DNA of 64,000 nucleotides from JANNMJ01 sp031397815 (GTDB lineage Bacteria > Bacteroidota > Bacteroidia > Cytophagales > Hymenobacteraceae): contig JANNMJ010000168.1 of NCBI GenBank assembly GCA_031397815.1, positions 1 to 64,000 of the forward strand, in the 5' to 3' direction. This document shows positions 40,838 to 50,700 of this stretch, piece by piece. Under the pieces are notes generated by a model, which worked only from the letters and a program-made list of their open reading frames with translations, searched no databases and was not told the origin of the DNA. A program made the position numbers and the translations under genes. Position 1 is the first letter of the stretch; each line of letters opens with the position of its first letter.

Positions 40838-42922
40838 ATGTCTGCAGCCTTTTCCCGCCCCCTGACCGGTAAGCCCGCGCGCTACACCATCACGGCGGCC
40901 CTGATTTACGCGAACGGCCCGATTCATATTGGGCATCTGGCGGGCTGCTACCTGCCCGCCGACATCTACGCGCGTTACCTGCGAGCCACCGGTGCCGATG
41001 TGGCCTTCATCAGCGGTACCGATGAGCACGGCGTGCCGATCACGATCAAAGCCAAGAAAGAAGGTACCACGCCGCAGGCCGTCGTCGATAAATACTACAC
41101 GCAGATCAATCAGGCCTTCCTTGATTTCGGGGTGTCGTTCGATATCTACTCGCGCACGTCGTCGCCGCACCACCACGCGGTTTCGCAGGAGTTCTTCCGT
41201 AAGCTCTACGATACGGATCAGTTCGTGGAAGAAACGTCGGAACAGTATTTTGATGAGGTCGCGAATCAGTTTCTCGCCGACCGCTACATCGTCGGTACCT
41301 GTCCGGTTTGTGCGAATGAGAACGCCTACGGCGATCAGTGCGAGCGGTGCGGCTCCGCGCTTTCACCTACCGAGCTGAAAAATCCGCGCTCGATGCTCAG
41401 CGGCGCGGCGCCCGTGCTGCGGCCGACCACCAACTGGTATCTGCCGCTCGATAAGCTGCAACCGCAGCTCGAAGCGTTCATTGGGGCGCATCCGGAGTGG
41501 AAAACCAACGTGTCCGGCCAATGCCGCTCGTGGCTGAACGAGGGCTTGCGGCCGCGCGCCATGACCCGCGATCTTGATTGGGGCGTCCGCGTGCCGATTG
41601 AAGGCACCGAGGGCAAGGTGCTCTACGTATGGTTCGATGCGCCAATCGGTTACATCACCTTTACACAGGAATGGGCCGCCCGCGAAGGCAAGGATTGGGA
41701 GCCGTACTGGAAAGCCGCCGATACCAAGCTGGTGCATTTTATCGGCAAGGACAACATCGTGTTCCATTGCCTGATTTTCCCCGGGATGCTGCTCGCCGAA
41801 GGCACGTATATTCTGCCGGATAACGTGCCCGCGAATGAGTTTCTCAACCTCGAAGGCGAGAAAATCAGCACGTCGCGCAATTGGGCGGTGTGGCTGCACG
41901 AGTATCTGGAAGATTTCCCCGGAAAAGCCGACGTGCTGCGTTACGCGCTCTGCGCCAATGCGCCCGAAACGAAGGATAACGACTTCACTTGGAAGGACTT
42001 TCAAGCCCGCAACAACAGCGAGCTGGCCGATAATCTGGGCAATTTCATCAACCGCGCGTTGGTGCTGACCCAGAAGTATTACGACGGAAAAGTGCCCGCT
42101 ACCGGCGAATTGCAGCCCTTAGACCACGCAATTCTCGTCGAAATCGGCGCCGCTCCCGCCCGCATTGCCGAGCGCCTACAGCAATTCCGCTTCCGCGACG
42201 CCCTCACCGAAGTGATGAGCCTGAGCCGCGCGGGCAATAAATACCTCGCCGAGACGGAGCCGTGGAAGCTCATCAAAACCACGCCCGAGCGCGTGCCGAC
42301 CATCCTGAACCTCAGCCTTCAGCTCGCCGCCACGCTCGCCATCGTCCTCGAACCGTTCATGCCGCAGACCAGCACGCGCCTAAACGCCATGCTCGGCCTG
42401 CCGACCGACATCAAGAACGATTGGCAGTTCGCCGGGCGGCAAGACCGCCTGCGGGCCGGGCATCAGCTCGGGACGCCCGAAGTGCTCTTCGCGAAGATAG
42501 ACGATACTGTCATCGCGGCGCAGGTGCAGAAGCTGCTCGATACCAAAAAGGCGAATGAGCTGGCGGCGGCCGTCGCTCCGGCGCCCAAGGCCGACGTATC
42601 GTTCGAAACGTTCGAGACGATGGATTTGCGCGTCGGCACGGTGCTGGCGGCCGAAAAGGTGCCCAAAACCGCCAAGCTCCTCAAGCTGAGCGTCGATCTG
42701 GGGCAAGCCGAGCCGCGGACCATCGTCAGCGGCATCGCGGAGCATTACACCGACCCGGCGGCGCTCGTCGGGCAGCAGGTGTTGGTGCTCGCCAACCTCG
42801 CGCCACGCGCCATCAAGGGCATTCAGTCGCAGGGGATGCTGCTGTTGGCGGAAGACGCCGACGGTCGGCTGTCGCTGATGCGGCCCGATGCGGCCGTGCG
42901 GCCGGGCAGCAAGGTGGCGTAG
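40838..42922 (+). CDS. metG: Methionyl-tRNA synthetase with C-terminal tRNA-binding domain
   Basis: 694 residues from the ATG at 40838. Class I motifs are HIGH at 30-33 (GPIHIGHLAGCYL) and the KMSKS equivalent KISTS at 342-346 (LEGEKISTSRNW). The zinc knuckle has four Cys (CPVCANENAYGDQCERCG). The last 110 residues are an EMAP/Trbp111-type tRNA-binding fold (FETFETMDLRVGTVLAAEKV, NLAPRAIKGIQSQGMLL). The enzyme charges initiator and elongator tRNA-Met. No T-box or S-box leader was seen. Confidence 0.97.
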   Translation: MSAAFSRPLTGKPARYTITAALIYANGPIHIGHLAGCYLPADIYARYLRATGADVAFISGTDEHGVPITIKAKKEGTTPQAVVDKYYTQINQAFLDFGVSFDIYSRTSSPHHHAVSQEFFRKLYDTDQFVEETSEQYFDEVANQFLADRYIVGTCPVCANENAYGDQCERCGSALSPTELKNPRSMLSGAAPVLRPTTNWYLPLDKLQPQLEAFIGAHPEWKTNVSGQCRSWLNEGLRPRAMTRDLDWGVRVPIEGTEGKVLYVWFDAPIGYITFTQEWAAREGKDWEPYWKAADTKLVHFIGKDNIVFHCLIFPGMLLAEGTYILPDNVPANEFLNLEGEKISTSRNWAVWLHEYLEDFPGKADVLRYALCANAPETKDNDFTWKDFQARNNSELADNLGNFINRALVLTQKYYDGKVPATGELQPLDHAILVEIGAAPARIAERLQQFRFRDALTEVMSLSRAGNKYLAETEPWKLIKTTPERVPTILNLSLQLAATLAIVLEPFMPQTSTRLNAMLGLPTDIKNDWQFAGRQDRLRAGHQLGTPEVLFAKIDDTVIAAQVQKLLDTKKANELAAAVAPAPKADVSFETFETMDLRVGTVLAAEKVPKTAKLLKLSVDLGQAEPRTIVSGIAEHYTDPAALVGQQVLVLANLAPRAIKGIQSQGMLLLAEDADGRLSLMRPDAAVRPGSKVA

Positions 42923-42932
42923 GACCTAATAT

Positions 42933-42962
42933 GTGGCTGGCTCTGAGGGCAGAGCCAGCCAC
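42933..42962. terminator. Hairpin between convergent metG and pth
   Basis: GTGGCTGGCTCT and AGAGCCAGCCAC form a perfect 12-bp stem with a GAGGGC loop. Neither strand has a T-run, so intrinsic termination is uncertain. Confidence 0.55.
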
Positions 42963-42968
42963 GCGAGG

Positions 42969-43529
42969 TTATTTATTGTAGAAATTCATCGTGCGCTCCA
43001 CGCCGATAGAGCCGAAGGCAAGGGCAATCTCGGCGGCTTTCTCAATGTGGGTAGACAGGTCGATACGCTCATCAGCTGAAAATTGGCTGAGGACGTAATC
43101 GACCTGTTTGCCTTTCGAGAACTCGCTCCCGACGCCAAAGCGCAGGCGCGCATAATTCGGAGTCTGCAACGTCTCCTGAATATGCTTGAGGCCGTTGTGC
43201 CCGCCCGCTGAACCTTGGCTTTTCAGACGCAGCTTGCCGTACGGCAGCGCCAGGTCATCGGTAATCACGAGCAGATTCTCGACGGGAATCTTGTGCGCCG
43301 TCAGGTGGTGCTGAACGGCTTTGCCGCTCAGGTTCATATACGTCGTGGGCTTAATCAGCACATATTTCCGCCCTTTATGACTGATTTCCGTGGCGAACGC
43401 GTGGCGGCTGACGTCGAAAGAGCCACCGTGCTCACGTGCCAGAAAATCGAGGACCATAAACCCGATGTTGTGCCGGGTCGCATCGTATTCAGGGCCGATA
43501 TTGCCGAGACCGGCGAGGAGATATTTCAT
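42969..43529 (-). CDS. pth: Peptidyl-tRNA hydrolase
   Basis: 186 residues. Motifs: LLAGLGNIGPEYDATRHNIGF with the catalytic His, LIKPTTYMNLSGKAV, LLVITDDLALPYGKLRLKSQGSAGGHNGLKHI. It recycles peptidyl-tRNA dropped from ribosomes. It lies downstream of rplY and prs on the same strand, an order common in Bacteroidota, but a repeat cluster and the rplY terminator lie between, so it probably has its own promoter. Confidence 0.97.
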   Translation of the reverse strand: MKYLLAGLGNIGPEYDATRHNIGFMVLDFLAREHGGSFDVSRHAFATEISHKGRKYVLIKPTTYMNLSGKAVQHHLTAHKIPVENLLVITDDLALPYGKLRLKSQGSAGGHNGLKHIQETLQTPNYARLRFGVGSEFSKGKQVDYVLSQFSADERIDLSTHIEKAAEIALAFGSIGVERTMNFYNK

Positions 43530-43625
43530 CGGAGGTAAAGCGGAGGTTAGCGCGTCGGGCGCTCAGGGAATAGTAGAGTTAAGCCGGTCAGAGGCGGTTT
43601 TCAGTCGAGATAAGGGCGCTTGGCG

Positions 43626-43785
43626 GAAATCCTCACCCCCAACCCCTCTCCAAAGGAGAGGGGCTTAGAATTACTTTTCAGTTAGTCTCCCCCTCTCCTT
43701 TGGAGAGGGGGCTGGGGGGGTGAGGATTCGGGGGCAACTGGCAGATGTGTGTTCATTCCTCTCCAAAGGAGAGGGGAGACTAACG
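43626..43785. repeat. Composite inverted repeat, family R2 (copy 2)
   Basis: Arms 43626-43665 (AAATCCTCACCCCCAACCCC) and 43686-43728 (to GGGGGGGTGAGGATT) are inverted copies. A third arm at 43757-43785 (CTCTCCAAAGGAGAGGGGAG) repeats the inner part and pairs with GTTAGTCTCCCCCTCTCC at 43681. It fills most of the 351-base gap between pth and rplY. Confidence 0.86.
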
Positions 43786-43810
43786 ACTGCCTATTATGAC
43801 CCGAACGCTC

Positions 43811-43852
43811 AAAAAAAACGTCCCGCCCCGCACGGATGGCGGAGCGGGACGC
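43811..43852 (-). terminator. Terminator of rplY
   Basis: ACGTCCCGCCCCGC and GCGGAGCGGGACGC form a stem; the minus strand continues with eight T residues. Confidence 0.92.
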
Positions 43853-43880
43853 GAAAATCGGACAGAAAGTGCGCCGAAGC

Positions 43881-44471
43881 TTACTTCTTGCCGGTAGCTT
43901 TCTTGTCGTCTTCCATCTGCGAGCGCAGACCACGTGGGATGGTCACGGTAGCAACCGGCGCGAGCTTGTCGCTGAGGATGCGGAAGTTGGTGGCTTCCAC
44001 GCGACCCACTTTGATCGATTTGCCCAGCTCCAGATCGGAGATGTTCACTTCGACGAAGTCGGGCAGGTTTTCTGGCAGCGCCTTCACTTTCAGCTTACGC
44101 AGCTTCGTGACGAGCGTACCACCGGCCAACACGCCCGGCGAGGCACCGACGAATTTCACCGGCACGTCGATCTTCACTTCCTTGCCGGCCTGCAGCTCCA
44201 GGAAGTCGGCGTGGAGGAGCATTTCGCTCACTGGGTGCATCTGATAATCCTGCAACACCGCGCTGTAGGTGGTACCGTCGATGCTGATGCGCGCTTCGAA
44301 CACGCTCGGCGAGTACACCAATTCACGGAACATGATCATCGGCACGTGGAAGTGAACCTGCTCGGCACCACCATACAGCACGCACGGCACCATCGCATCC
44401 TGGCGAAGCTGCTGGGCGTTCTTCTTGCCGAGATTTGCTCTTTTAAACCCTATAATCTCGATGCTTTTCAT
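43881..44471 (-). CDS. rplY: 50S ribosomal protein L25/general stress protein Ctc
   Basis: 196 residues from the ATG at 44471 (MKSIEIIGFKRANLGKKNAQ). The N-terminal L25 domain binds 5S rRNA (RQDAMVPCVLYGG, SAVLQDYQMHPVSEMLLHADF). The C-terminal TL5-type beta domain follows (VPVKFVGASPGVLAGGTLV, LPDFVEVNISDLELGKSI), giving the long Ctc form. The Lys-rich end DDKKATGKK is typical. It is downstream of prs on the same strand with its own -7 box. Confidence 0.96.
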   Translation of the reverse strand: MKSIEIIGFKRANLGKKNAQQLRQDAMVPCVLYGGAEQVHFHVPMIMFRELVYSPSVFEARISIDGTTYSAVLQDYQMHPVSEMLLHADFLELQAGKEVKIDVPVKFVGASPGVLAGGTLVTKLRKLKVKALPENLPDFVEVNISDLELGKSIKVGRVEATNFRILSDKLAPVATVTIPRGLRSQMEDDKKATGKK

Positions 44472-44528
44472 CCTGAAAAGAACTGCTTGAAAATCCGTGC
44501 GCGGCCACTGTGGCCGCGAATCGGGCCG

Positions 44529-44536
44529 CAAAGGTA
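44529..44536 (-). promoter_or_regulatory. Promoter -7 box of rplY
   Basis: TACCTTTG on the minus strand, 57 bases upstream of the rplY ATG; no TTG at the ideal distance. Confidence 0.55.
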
Positions 44537-44594
44537 GGAATTTACCCGCAGAAAAGCGAGCTTCCCCAAAATCGGGGACACTGAATCCAGTGAA

Positions 44595-45536
44595 TCAGGC
44601 GATGAAGAGCGATGAGATCGACTCGTGCGTGACGACGTTGCGAATGGCGTGCGCGAAGAGGTCGGCGAAGGAGAGGACGCGAATCTTGCTTGATTCGTGG
44701 CGCTGCGGAATCGTATCGGATACCACCAGCTCTTCGAGTACCGAGTTTTCGAGCCGTTCGTACGCCGGGCCGCTCAGCACGGGGTGCGTGCAGATCGCGC
44801 GCACCGACCGGGCACCTTTCTGCTTAATCAGCTCGGCGGCTTTGCAGATAGTGCCCGCCGTATCGACCATATCATCGACCAAAACGACGTCCATCCCTTC
44901 CACATCGCCGATGACTTGCATCGACGCAATCTGGTTTGCGCGGCTCCGCTGCTTGTCGCAGACGACCATATCGGCGCCGAAAAACTTCGCGAAGTTGCGC
45001 GCCCGCACCAGCCCGCCCACGTCGGGCGACGCGATGAGGAGGTTTGGCAGGTTCAGGCTCCGCACGTAGGGGACGAAAATCGCCTGCCCGTCAAGATGAT
45101 CGACGGGAATATCGAAAAAGCCCTGAATCTGACCTGCATGGAGGTCGCACGTCATCAGCCGGTCGGTGCCGACGCTCTGGATGGCGTTGGCGACCACTTT
45201 CGAGCCGATGCTCACGCGGGGCTTGTCCTTGCGGTCTTGGCGGGCGTAGCCGTAGTACGGCATCACGATGTTGACGTGCTTCGCCGACGCGCGTTTCGCG
45301 GCGTCGACCATCAGCATCAGCTCCAGCAGGTGGTCGGCGGGGGGGAAGGTGCTCTGGATCAGAAAAACTTCGCAGCCGCGCACGCTTTCGTCGAAGGAAG
45401 GCGCCATCTCACCGTCGGAGAAGTGTTGCAGCGTGCATTTGCCGAGCGGCTGCCCGTAGGCGGCGGCGACTTTTTCGGCGAAGGGTCGGGACGCCGACCC
45501 GGCGAAGAGTTTGACCCGTGCTTCGGTACTGCCCAT
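44595..45536 (-). CDS. prs: Ribose-phosphate pyrophosphokinase
   Basis: 313 residues from the ATG at 45536 (MGSTEARVKLFAGSASRPFA). PRPP synthase motifs: FSDGEMAPSFDESVRGCEVF, MPYYGYARQDRKDKPRVSI, LMTCDLHAGQIQGFFDIPVDHL and VVLVDDMVDTAGTI (the PRPP-binding loop). It makes PRPP from ribose 5-phosphate and ATP for purine, pyrimidine, His and Trp synthesis. It heads the conserved order prs-rplY-pth. Confidence 0.97.
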   Translation of the reverse strand: MGSTEARVKLFAGSASRPFAEKVAAAYGQPLGKCTLQHFSDGEMAPSFDESVRGCEVFLIQSTFPPADHLLELMLMVDAAKRASAKHVNIVMPYYGYARQDRKDKPRVSIGSKVVANAIQSVGTDRLMTCDLHAGQIQGFFDIPVDHLDGQAIFVPYVRSLNLPNLLIASPDVGGLVRARNFAKFFGADMVVCDKQRSRANQIASMQVIGDVEGMDVVLVDDMVDTAGTICKAAELIKQKGARSVRAICTHPVLSGPAYERLENSVLEELVVSDTIPQRHESSKIRVLSFADLFAHAIRNVVTHESISSLFIA

Positions 45537-45590
45537 AACCGCTGGAAGCGTGAGCGGCCGGGATAGTGAAGCGGCCGCTCTGCCCGGCCT

Positions 45591-45598
45591 CAAAGGTA
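45591..45598 (-). promoter_or_regulatory. Promoter -7 box of prs
   Basis: TACCTTTG on the minus strand, 54 bases upstream of the prs ATG; the -33 half is not convincing. Confidence 0.55.
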
Positions 45599-45670
45599 GG
45601 CCGAAGCGGTCAGCTGACGGGCCGGATAGTGGGGTTTGAAGGGGAATTTTCCGTCGAAAGAAATCCCTTA

Positions 45671-45712
45671 AAAAAGGAAACCCCGGTCGGAATTACTTCC
45701 GACCGGGGTTTG
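45671..45712 (-). terminator. Terminator of tRNA-Gln
   Basis: AAACCCCGGTCGGAA and TTCCGACCGGGGTTT form a perfect stem around TTAC; the minus strand continues CCTTTTTTAAGG. Confidence 0.93.
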
Positions 45713-45754
45713 CCGCTAGCTTCAACGCGGAGGCGACGGCGCGCCAATTTTAGG

Positions 45755-45827
45755 TTGTCCGACCTGGGCTCGAACCAGGACTCTTCAGAATCAAAATCTG
45801 ACGTGTTGCCGGTTACACCATCGGACA
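45755..45827 (-). tRNA. tRNA-Gln (anticodon TTG)
   Basis: A full cloverleaf on the minus strand: acceptor TGTCCGA with TCGGACA (a U1-A72 pair as expected for tRNA-Gln), anticodon stem TCAGA/TCTGA with loop TTTTGAT, anticodon TTG, and T arm CCTGGTTCGAGCCCAGG. CCA is not encoded. Confidence 0.95.
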
Positions 45828-45878
45828 AGACAGGCTACGTGTCTTTGTTTCGGACAGCTAAAACCGTTGAAGCGGGCG

Positions 45879-45910
45879 CAAAGGTACGATGCAAGGGTTT
45901 TGTCAAGCAA
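45879..45910 (-). promoter_or_regulatory. Promoter of tRNA-Gln
   Basis: On the minus strand TTG at 45910-45908, 21-base spacer, TACCTTTG at 45886-45879, matching the tRNA-Ala promoter in both boxes and spacing. Confidence 0.78.
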
Positions 45911-45962
45911 GCTCAGGGTGAAAAAAAACCTGAAAAACCCCGAATCCATTGCTGTAGAAGCG

Positions 45963-47789
45963 TTAGCGGAGCAGCTTCTTACTGCTGGCCCGACCATCGG
46001 GCCATGTGACGCGCAACAGGTACACGCCAGCGGCGGAGCGGCTCAGATCGAGCGGCGTTTGGGCGCCGTTAGCGGTGTCGTGCCATACGGTGCGGCCCGT
46101 GGCATCGAGCACCGTGAGCTGCGCGCCTGTTGCAAGCGCGCTGGTCTGGACGGTGAAGTGGCCACTCGCACTCGGGTTGGGGTACACGCTCACGGCAGGC
46201 AGCGCGGCCACTTCCGGCACGCCCACGGGCTGGCCGAAGGGATAAAACACCGAATCGCGGCAGCAGCTCAGGTTGTTGCACAGGCGCAGGCGCACGGCCA
46301 CCCGCGCTGGCGAGGCGAAGCGGTGCCACACATCCCAGCCTTGCTGCACGGGGGTGCCGTCGCCGAAATCCCATTCCACCAGACTGATTTCGGCGTAGCG
46401 CGGCCCGGCCGTCTGAAGCGCGCCGTTCACGGAGAAACGGATACTGTCGCCGACGAGCGCGCTCATAGTCACCACCGGTTGCGAGGGCGGGTGGCGGCAG
46501 TAATCGAGGACCGCCGGGGCGGGCAGGCCCGTGAGGCGGGCTTGGTAGAAGTCGGGCTGATTGGTCGGCTGAGGGGCAAAGAAATCCCCGTCATACTGGC
46601 CGAAACCGTAGGCTGGACTCCCGGATTCGTAGAGCAAATAGCGGATGTCGTGAGCCGCTGGTCGCGTAATGGGAGGCAGCGCATAGGTCCACCCGGTACT
46701 GGCGGGCTGCCCTGATTGGGCGGGTGGAATGACTTCGTGCCAGTTCGTGCCCGTCAACCCCACCGTTTGCACAACGTACTGACCATTCGCTGTCTCCCAC
46801 GCATCGCGGATTTCAACCCCGGTTTCCGCGTCACAGCACGTATCGGAGACGGCGTACTTCCACTGCTCCTGAAACGTGCTATCGAGCTTGATGAGCGTGC
46901 CGCGCCGCGGATTACTCGCCGGAAATGGTGACTCAAACCCGCAGATGAGCAAGCCGCCGTCGGTGGTCGCTTTCACCTGAAACGGGCTTTCCCACGCTCC
47001 TGCTACCCCCACCCACGCACTGTCGAGAACCGTCCCGCCCGCCGTGATGCGGTACACCTTGTAATCGAAGCGAAACAGGTTCTGGTTGATACGTCCGTAT
47101 TGGGTCGGGTCAGTCGAAACCACCGCATAGGAACCGTCGAGCAAGGGCTGGATAAAGTACCCGAACGACCAGTAGCCCATCCGCCGCTGCCACACCACTT
47201 GACCGGAATCATCGAGCCGCCGTACTTCCGTTTGATTGATGCGACTGGAACTGCCCTTAAAGCCCACCGTCAGCAAACCGCCGGGCAGGTCGAGGTACTG
47301 CGTCCGGGAATAGAGCGTGTCGGTGGTGAGCGGCCGGTGCGCGATGACATTGCCGAGCGTGTCGAACGTGGCCCAGATTTCCCGTCGGTAGGTATGGTGA
47401 AGCAGGAGGGGATCTGCCCACAAAGCGTGAAACCCCTTGTGGGTCGCCACGGCTTCATAAAGCATCGATTCAATTGCAAAAGGGGCAATCGCGCGTTGTT
47501 TCCGTAAGATGCGTCCCCGGCGGTCGGTCAAATAAAGTAGCGGGCGCTCAAGCGTGCGATAGGTTGGCGTGGTAATAAGAGAATCCCAGTGCCCAACCGT
47601 CACAAACCTGTTAGCACTCAGCCGAATCGTCGATTGCGCAAATTCAGACGTATTTGGGCTTGCCGTCACCGTATCCCACGCCAAAGTGGGCTGCCCGACA
47701 GCGGCGAAGGAAATCATTCCCGCCACCAAGGCTCCCGCCCACCGAATTCGGTGAGCGGGAGGTAAGGTAAAAAAGCTGAATAAGCTCAT
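45963..47789 (-). CDS. Secreted propeller-like protein with PKD and T9SS sorting domains (paralogue)
   Basis: 608 residues. Signal peptide core WAGALVAGMISFAAVGQ. Propeller-like repeats (RFVTVGHWDSLI, VRRLDDSGQVVWQRRMGYW, GGLLICGFESPF, LIKLDSTFQEQWKYAVSD), a PKD-like WDFGDGTPVQQGWDVWHRF, and a T9SS domain (VSVYPNPSASGHFTV, RSAAGVYLLRVTWPDGRASSKKLLR). It matches the gene at 12533-14338 over most of its length. Its ATG overlaps the TGA of the upstream ice-binding-like gene (TGATG), so the two are translationally coupled and should be made together. Confidence 0.88.
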   Translation of the reverse strand: MSLFSFFTLPPAHRIRWAGALVAGMISFAAVGQPTLAWDTVTASPNTSEFAQSTIRLSANRFVTVGHWDSLITTPTYRTLERPLLYLTDRRGRILRKQRAIAPFAIESMLYEAVATHKGFHALWADPLLLHHTYRREIWATFDTLGNVIAHRPLTTDTLYSRTQYLDLPGGLLTVGFKGSSSRINQTEVRRLDDSGQVVWQRRMGYWSFGYFIQPLLDGSYAVVSTDPTQYGRINQNLFRFDYKVYRITAGGTVLDSAWVGVAGAWESPFQVKATTDGGLLICGFESPFPASNPRRGTLIKLDSTFQEQWKYAVSDTCCDAETGVEIRDAWETANGQYVVQTVGLTGTNWHEVIPPAQSGQPASTGWTYALPPITRPAAHDIRYLLYESGSPAYGFGQYDGDFFAPQPTNQPDFYQARLTGLPAPAVLDYCRHPPSQPVVTMSALVGDSIRFSVNGALQTAGPRYAEISLVEWDFGDGTPVQQGWDVWHRFASPARVAVRLRLCNNLSCCRDSVFYPFGQPVGVPEVAALPAVSVYPNPSASGHFTVQTSALATGAQLTVLDATGRTVWHDTANGAQTPLDLSRSAAGVYLLRVTWPDGRASSKKLLR

Positions 47790-50700
47790 CAGTCTGTGTG
47801 GTTAACCAACAACCGCCGGGTACCAAGTACCACCTCATCGGCGATGACGGAGTACGGGTACACTCCGTTGCGTAGCGACTTGACGGAGAGCAGTATTTCC
47901 GTCGTTTCAGACGCGATTGCCTGCTGCCACACGATTTTCCCGCTTTCCAAGTCTCTCACAACGACTTGCGCCCGTTTCACCTCGGTAGGTAGCAGGAAGC
48001 GGATGCGGGCCTCGGAGCTTACCGGGTTGGGGCTGGCGAAGCCGATATAGGGTTGCGCAGGCGTGGTAGTAGAATCGCCGATTCCTAAACCGCGGGTAGG
48101 ATTGAACCCGTCGTTCATTCCATCCTGATTCGTGCAGGATTTGGCAGTGGTATACTGACGGGTTAAACCTGTTTGGGTATTAAAAGCCCAAGAAATACTG
48201 AAATTGGTTTGGCGTGAAGCCAAGGACAATTCGTTCTTTAGATTGATGGTATATGGTACCAAAGCATCTTGGTCTTCATAAGCGGTATACACAATCGCCG
48301 TCGTGCTTGCATTCGCCAAATACCGCATCCGCTGATTCGTCCCGGACTGGTCGTCGAAGCGGTTTTTCATAAACTCCTGCCAAGGGCGGCCAGCGGGGAA
48401 ATTCGGTGCCGGTGTGGTGCGCTTTTCCCAGTTGTCAAACACTACCGCCAATCCACTCTCCACGCGGATGCCCACGCTATTGGCACCGCCAGTATTCGAG
48501 CGGCGGAACGTGTTGCACTGGGGCCAGAAAACCGGGGTGGTGGCGGGCACCGGGCCACTAGGGCGGAAGAGCGCCAGCCCCGTGTTGTTGTTATAAAACT
48601 GGTTCGACGCCACTTTGCTCGTGGCATTGCCGCCGTATTGCAGACCCAGCCGCAGCCCGGTTTCCAGGTTCGAAAACGTGTTATCGGAAATCAGGTACGG
48701 GCTGTTGATCAAATCTACCACTACCCCGCGCTGCGGGTAGGTCCAGGTGGCGGGGAAGTTGTTGGGGTAGCTATTCAAGCCGAAATCATTGGCTTGCACC
48801 GTCAGCGTGCCGGTGGTATTCGTGAGGGAGCCGTACACGTACAGGCCGGTGACTTTATTCGTCAGGCCCGTCATCACACTGGGCCACGCCGTGTTGAAAC
48901 GGGTCATCAGCGCCGCCGAGAGGGGATAGCTGCTCGGGTAGCCATATACGAACCGGTTACCGCTGACGGTCAGCGCCGCGCCGGGGTTCATCGCCTTTAT
49001 CCCCACCATCAAGGCGCCGAACTCGTTGCGGTCGGCAATCGTGACCTTGCTGGCGGTGGTGGTCGTGCGCAGCAGGATACCCACTACACACCTCAGGAAG
49101 CGGTTACCGGCAATGCGCGTGTTCTGGTAATTCCAGCCGTCCAGATTGACCGCTACGTGCATGTATTCGTCGGTATTGACCGACCGGAACTGCGCGGGGT
49201 TAGAATCGAACAGGCAGTTCACCACCGCCGACCCCGCCGCGACCACGGCGGATGTGGCGGTGGCGCCGGTAGCGGCATTCAGGCCGTTGAGGTTATTCCA
49301 AAACCGCGTGTGCAGCACCCGCACCGGCGTAGTCGGCGGCGATTGCCAGCTGATGGCCGTGCGGGCGTAGCTGATTTCACTCACCGGATTTTGCTGCCCC
49401 CACCCGGCCGTCGCGGGCAGGGCGGTCGAGAGGTTGTCGCCGGTGCGTCCCAAACACAGCCCTTTGGCCGTGGCCGCCACCGTGAGGCCAGCCCACATCT
49501 GGCTGCAATGCGCGGCGGTGAATGTAGTGGCCTGCGCAATCAGCGTCGCCCCATTGCCCACCGTAATATTCGTTTCCGGATTTACCCGCACCACGCTCCC
49601 CGGCGCGAACGTATAGGTGCCCTGCGTGAACGTAAGCGGCCCATTGACCCAGTAGGTGGCGGCGGGGTAGTTGGCGCCCCCCGTCTTGGTCCCGGCAAGA
49701 ACGACCACTGGTGGAACCGTGATGGTGATCGGCTGCTGATCAACAGTAGCGGGATCAGTGCCTAAGCCCGGTACCGTCGTGACGAGGGTGTACGTCGTCG
49801 TGGTGAGCGGCGTGACGACCAGCGGATTCGTGCCGGTGGCGATGGTCTGCCCGTTGACCTGCCACGCATATGTAGCGCCGCTGCTGGCGGGGAGGAGGCA
49901 GGTAAAATCGAGGGTATAGGAACGCCTCAGGCAGTCGGTGTTCCCGGTAAAGGTCAGAACGGGCTGAGGAAAAGGGCTGACCGTTACCTCGTCGAGGTAA
50001 TAGTAGGCGCCACTAAAACCATTTCCCAAGCCCGCAATGGGGGTATTGGTCCCGGTACCGTCGTCACTGGTAAGTCTAGCGCCTGACACGTCATTATAGT
50101 AGCCGAGGGTCAAAAATTGCTCTCCCCCAGTCGCCAGGTAGCATCCGGCGGTGCGTACCCATTGCGTTACGTCGTTAAAACCTAGGAAGCCCCCATTATG
50201 CTGGCTGATATGGGGAAGCAAAGGTGCGTTGCTGGCATCAAGCATAGTAGTCGACCGGGTTTGATACGGGCACGTAGTGCTGAATCTGGCCCCTAGATCA
50301 GGTGCGCCTAAGGTGCTGTTACTAGCTAATCGCGAATAGAATTCAACGTAATACCGGCGGGCGGACTGCAACGGCACTGGCATGGGTTGGAAGGCATACT
50401 CGCGATAACTATTCAGCGAATTAGAGCAGTAAATGCCAATGTAACTGCTGTCGGTTGAAGACCGCGTATCGGCCGTGCCCATATCGTTCACTGGAATGCT
50501 CAAGTTCGTCGTCAGACCGTTCGGCTGATTGATATTGAGCGGAGCCAGTGGCGCGCCGCGCCGAAACCAGTCCGGCGAAGCCATATTGGCCGTTGCCCAT
50601 CCCCCTACATCGCCACCAGCCAATCGGCACTGCATATCCGGGATGTGCAGATTGCTGCGGCTGCGCGGCCACCGAATGCCCGTTTCAGGTGTCTCGAAGC

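Noticed and set aside
40838..42922. Riboswitch or T-box control of metG
   Set aside because: The 433-base upstream region shows no T-box sequence, S-box core or leader hairpin series.
42933..42962. Strong intrinsic terminator between metG and pth
   Set aside because: The hairpin is perfect, but neither strand has a T-run; listed only with low confidence.
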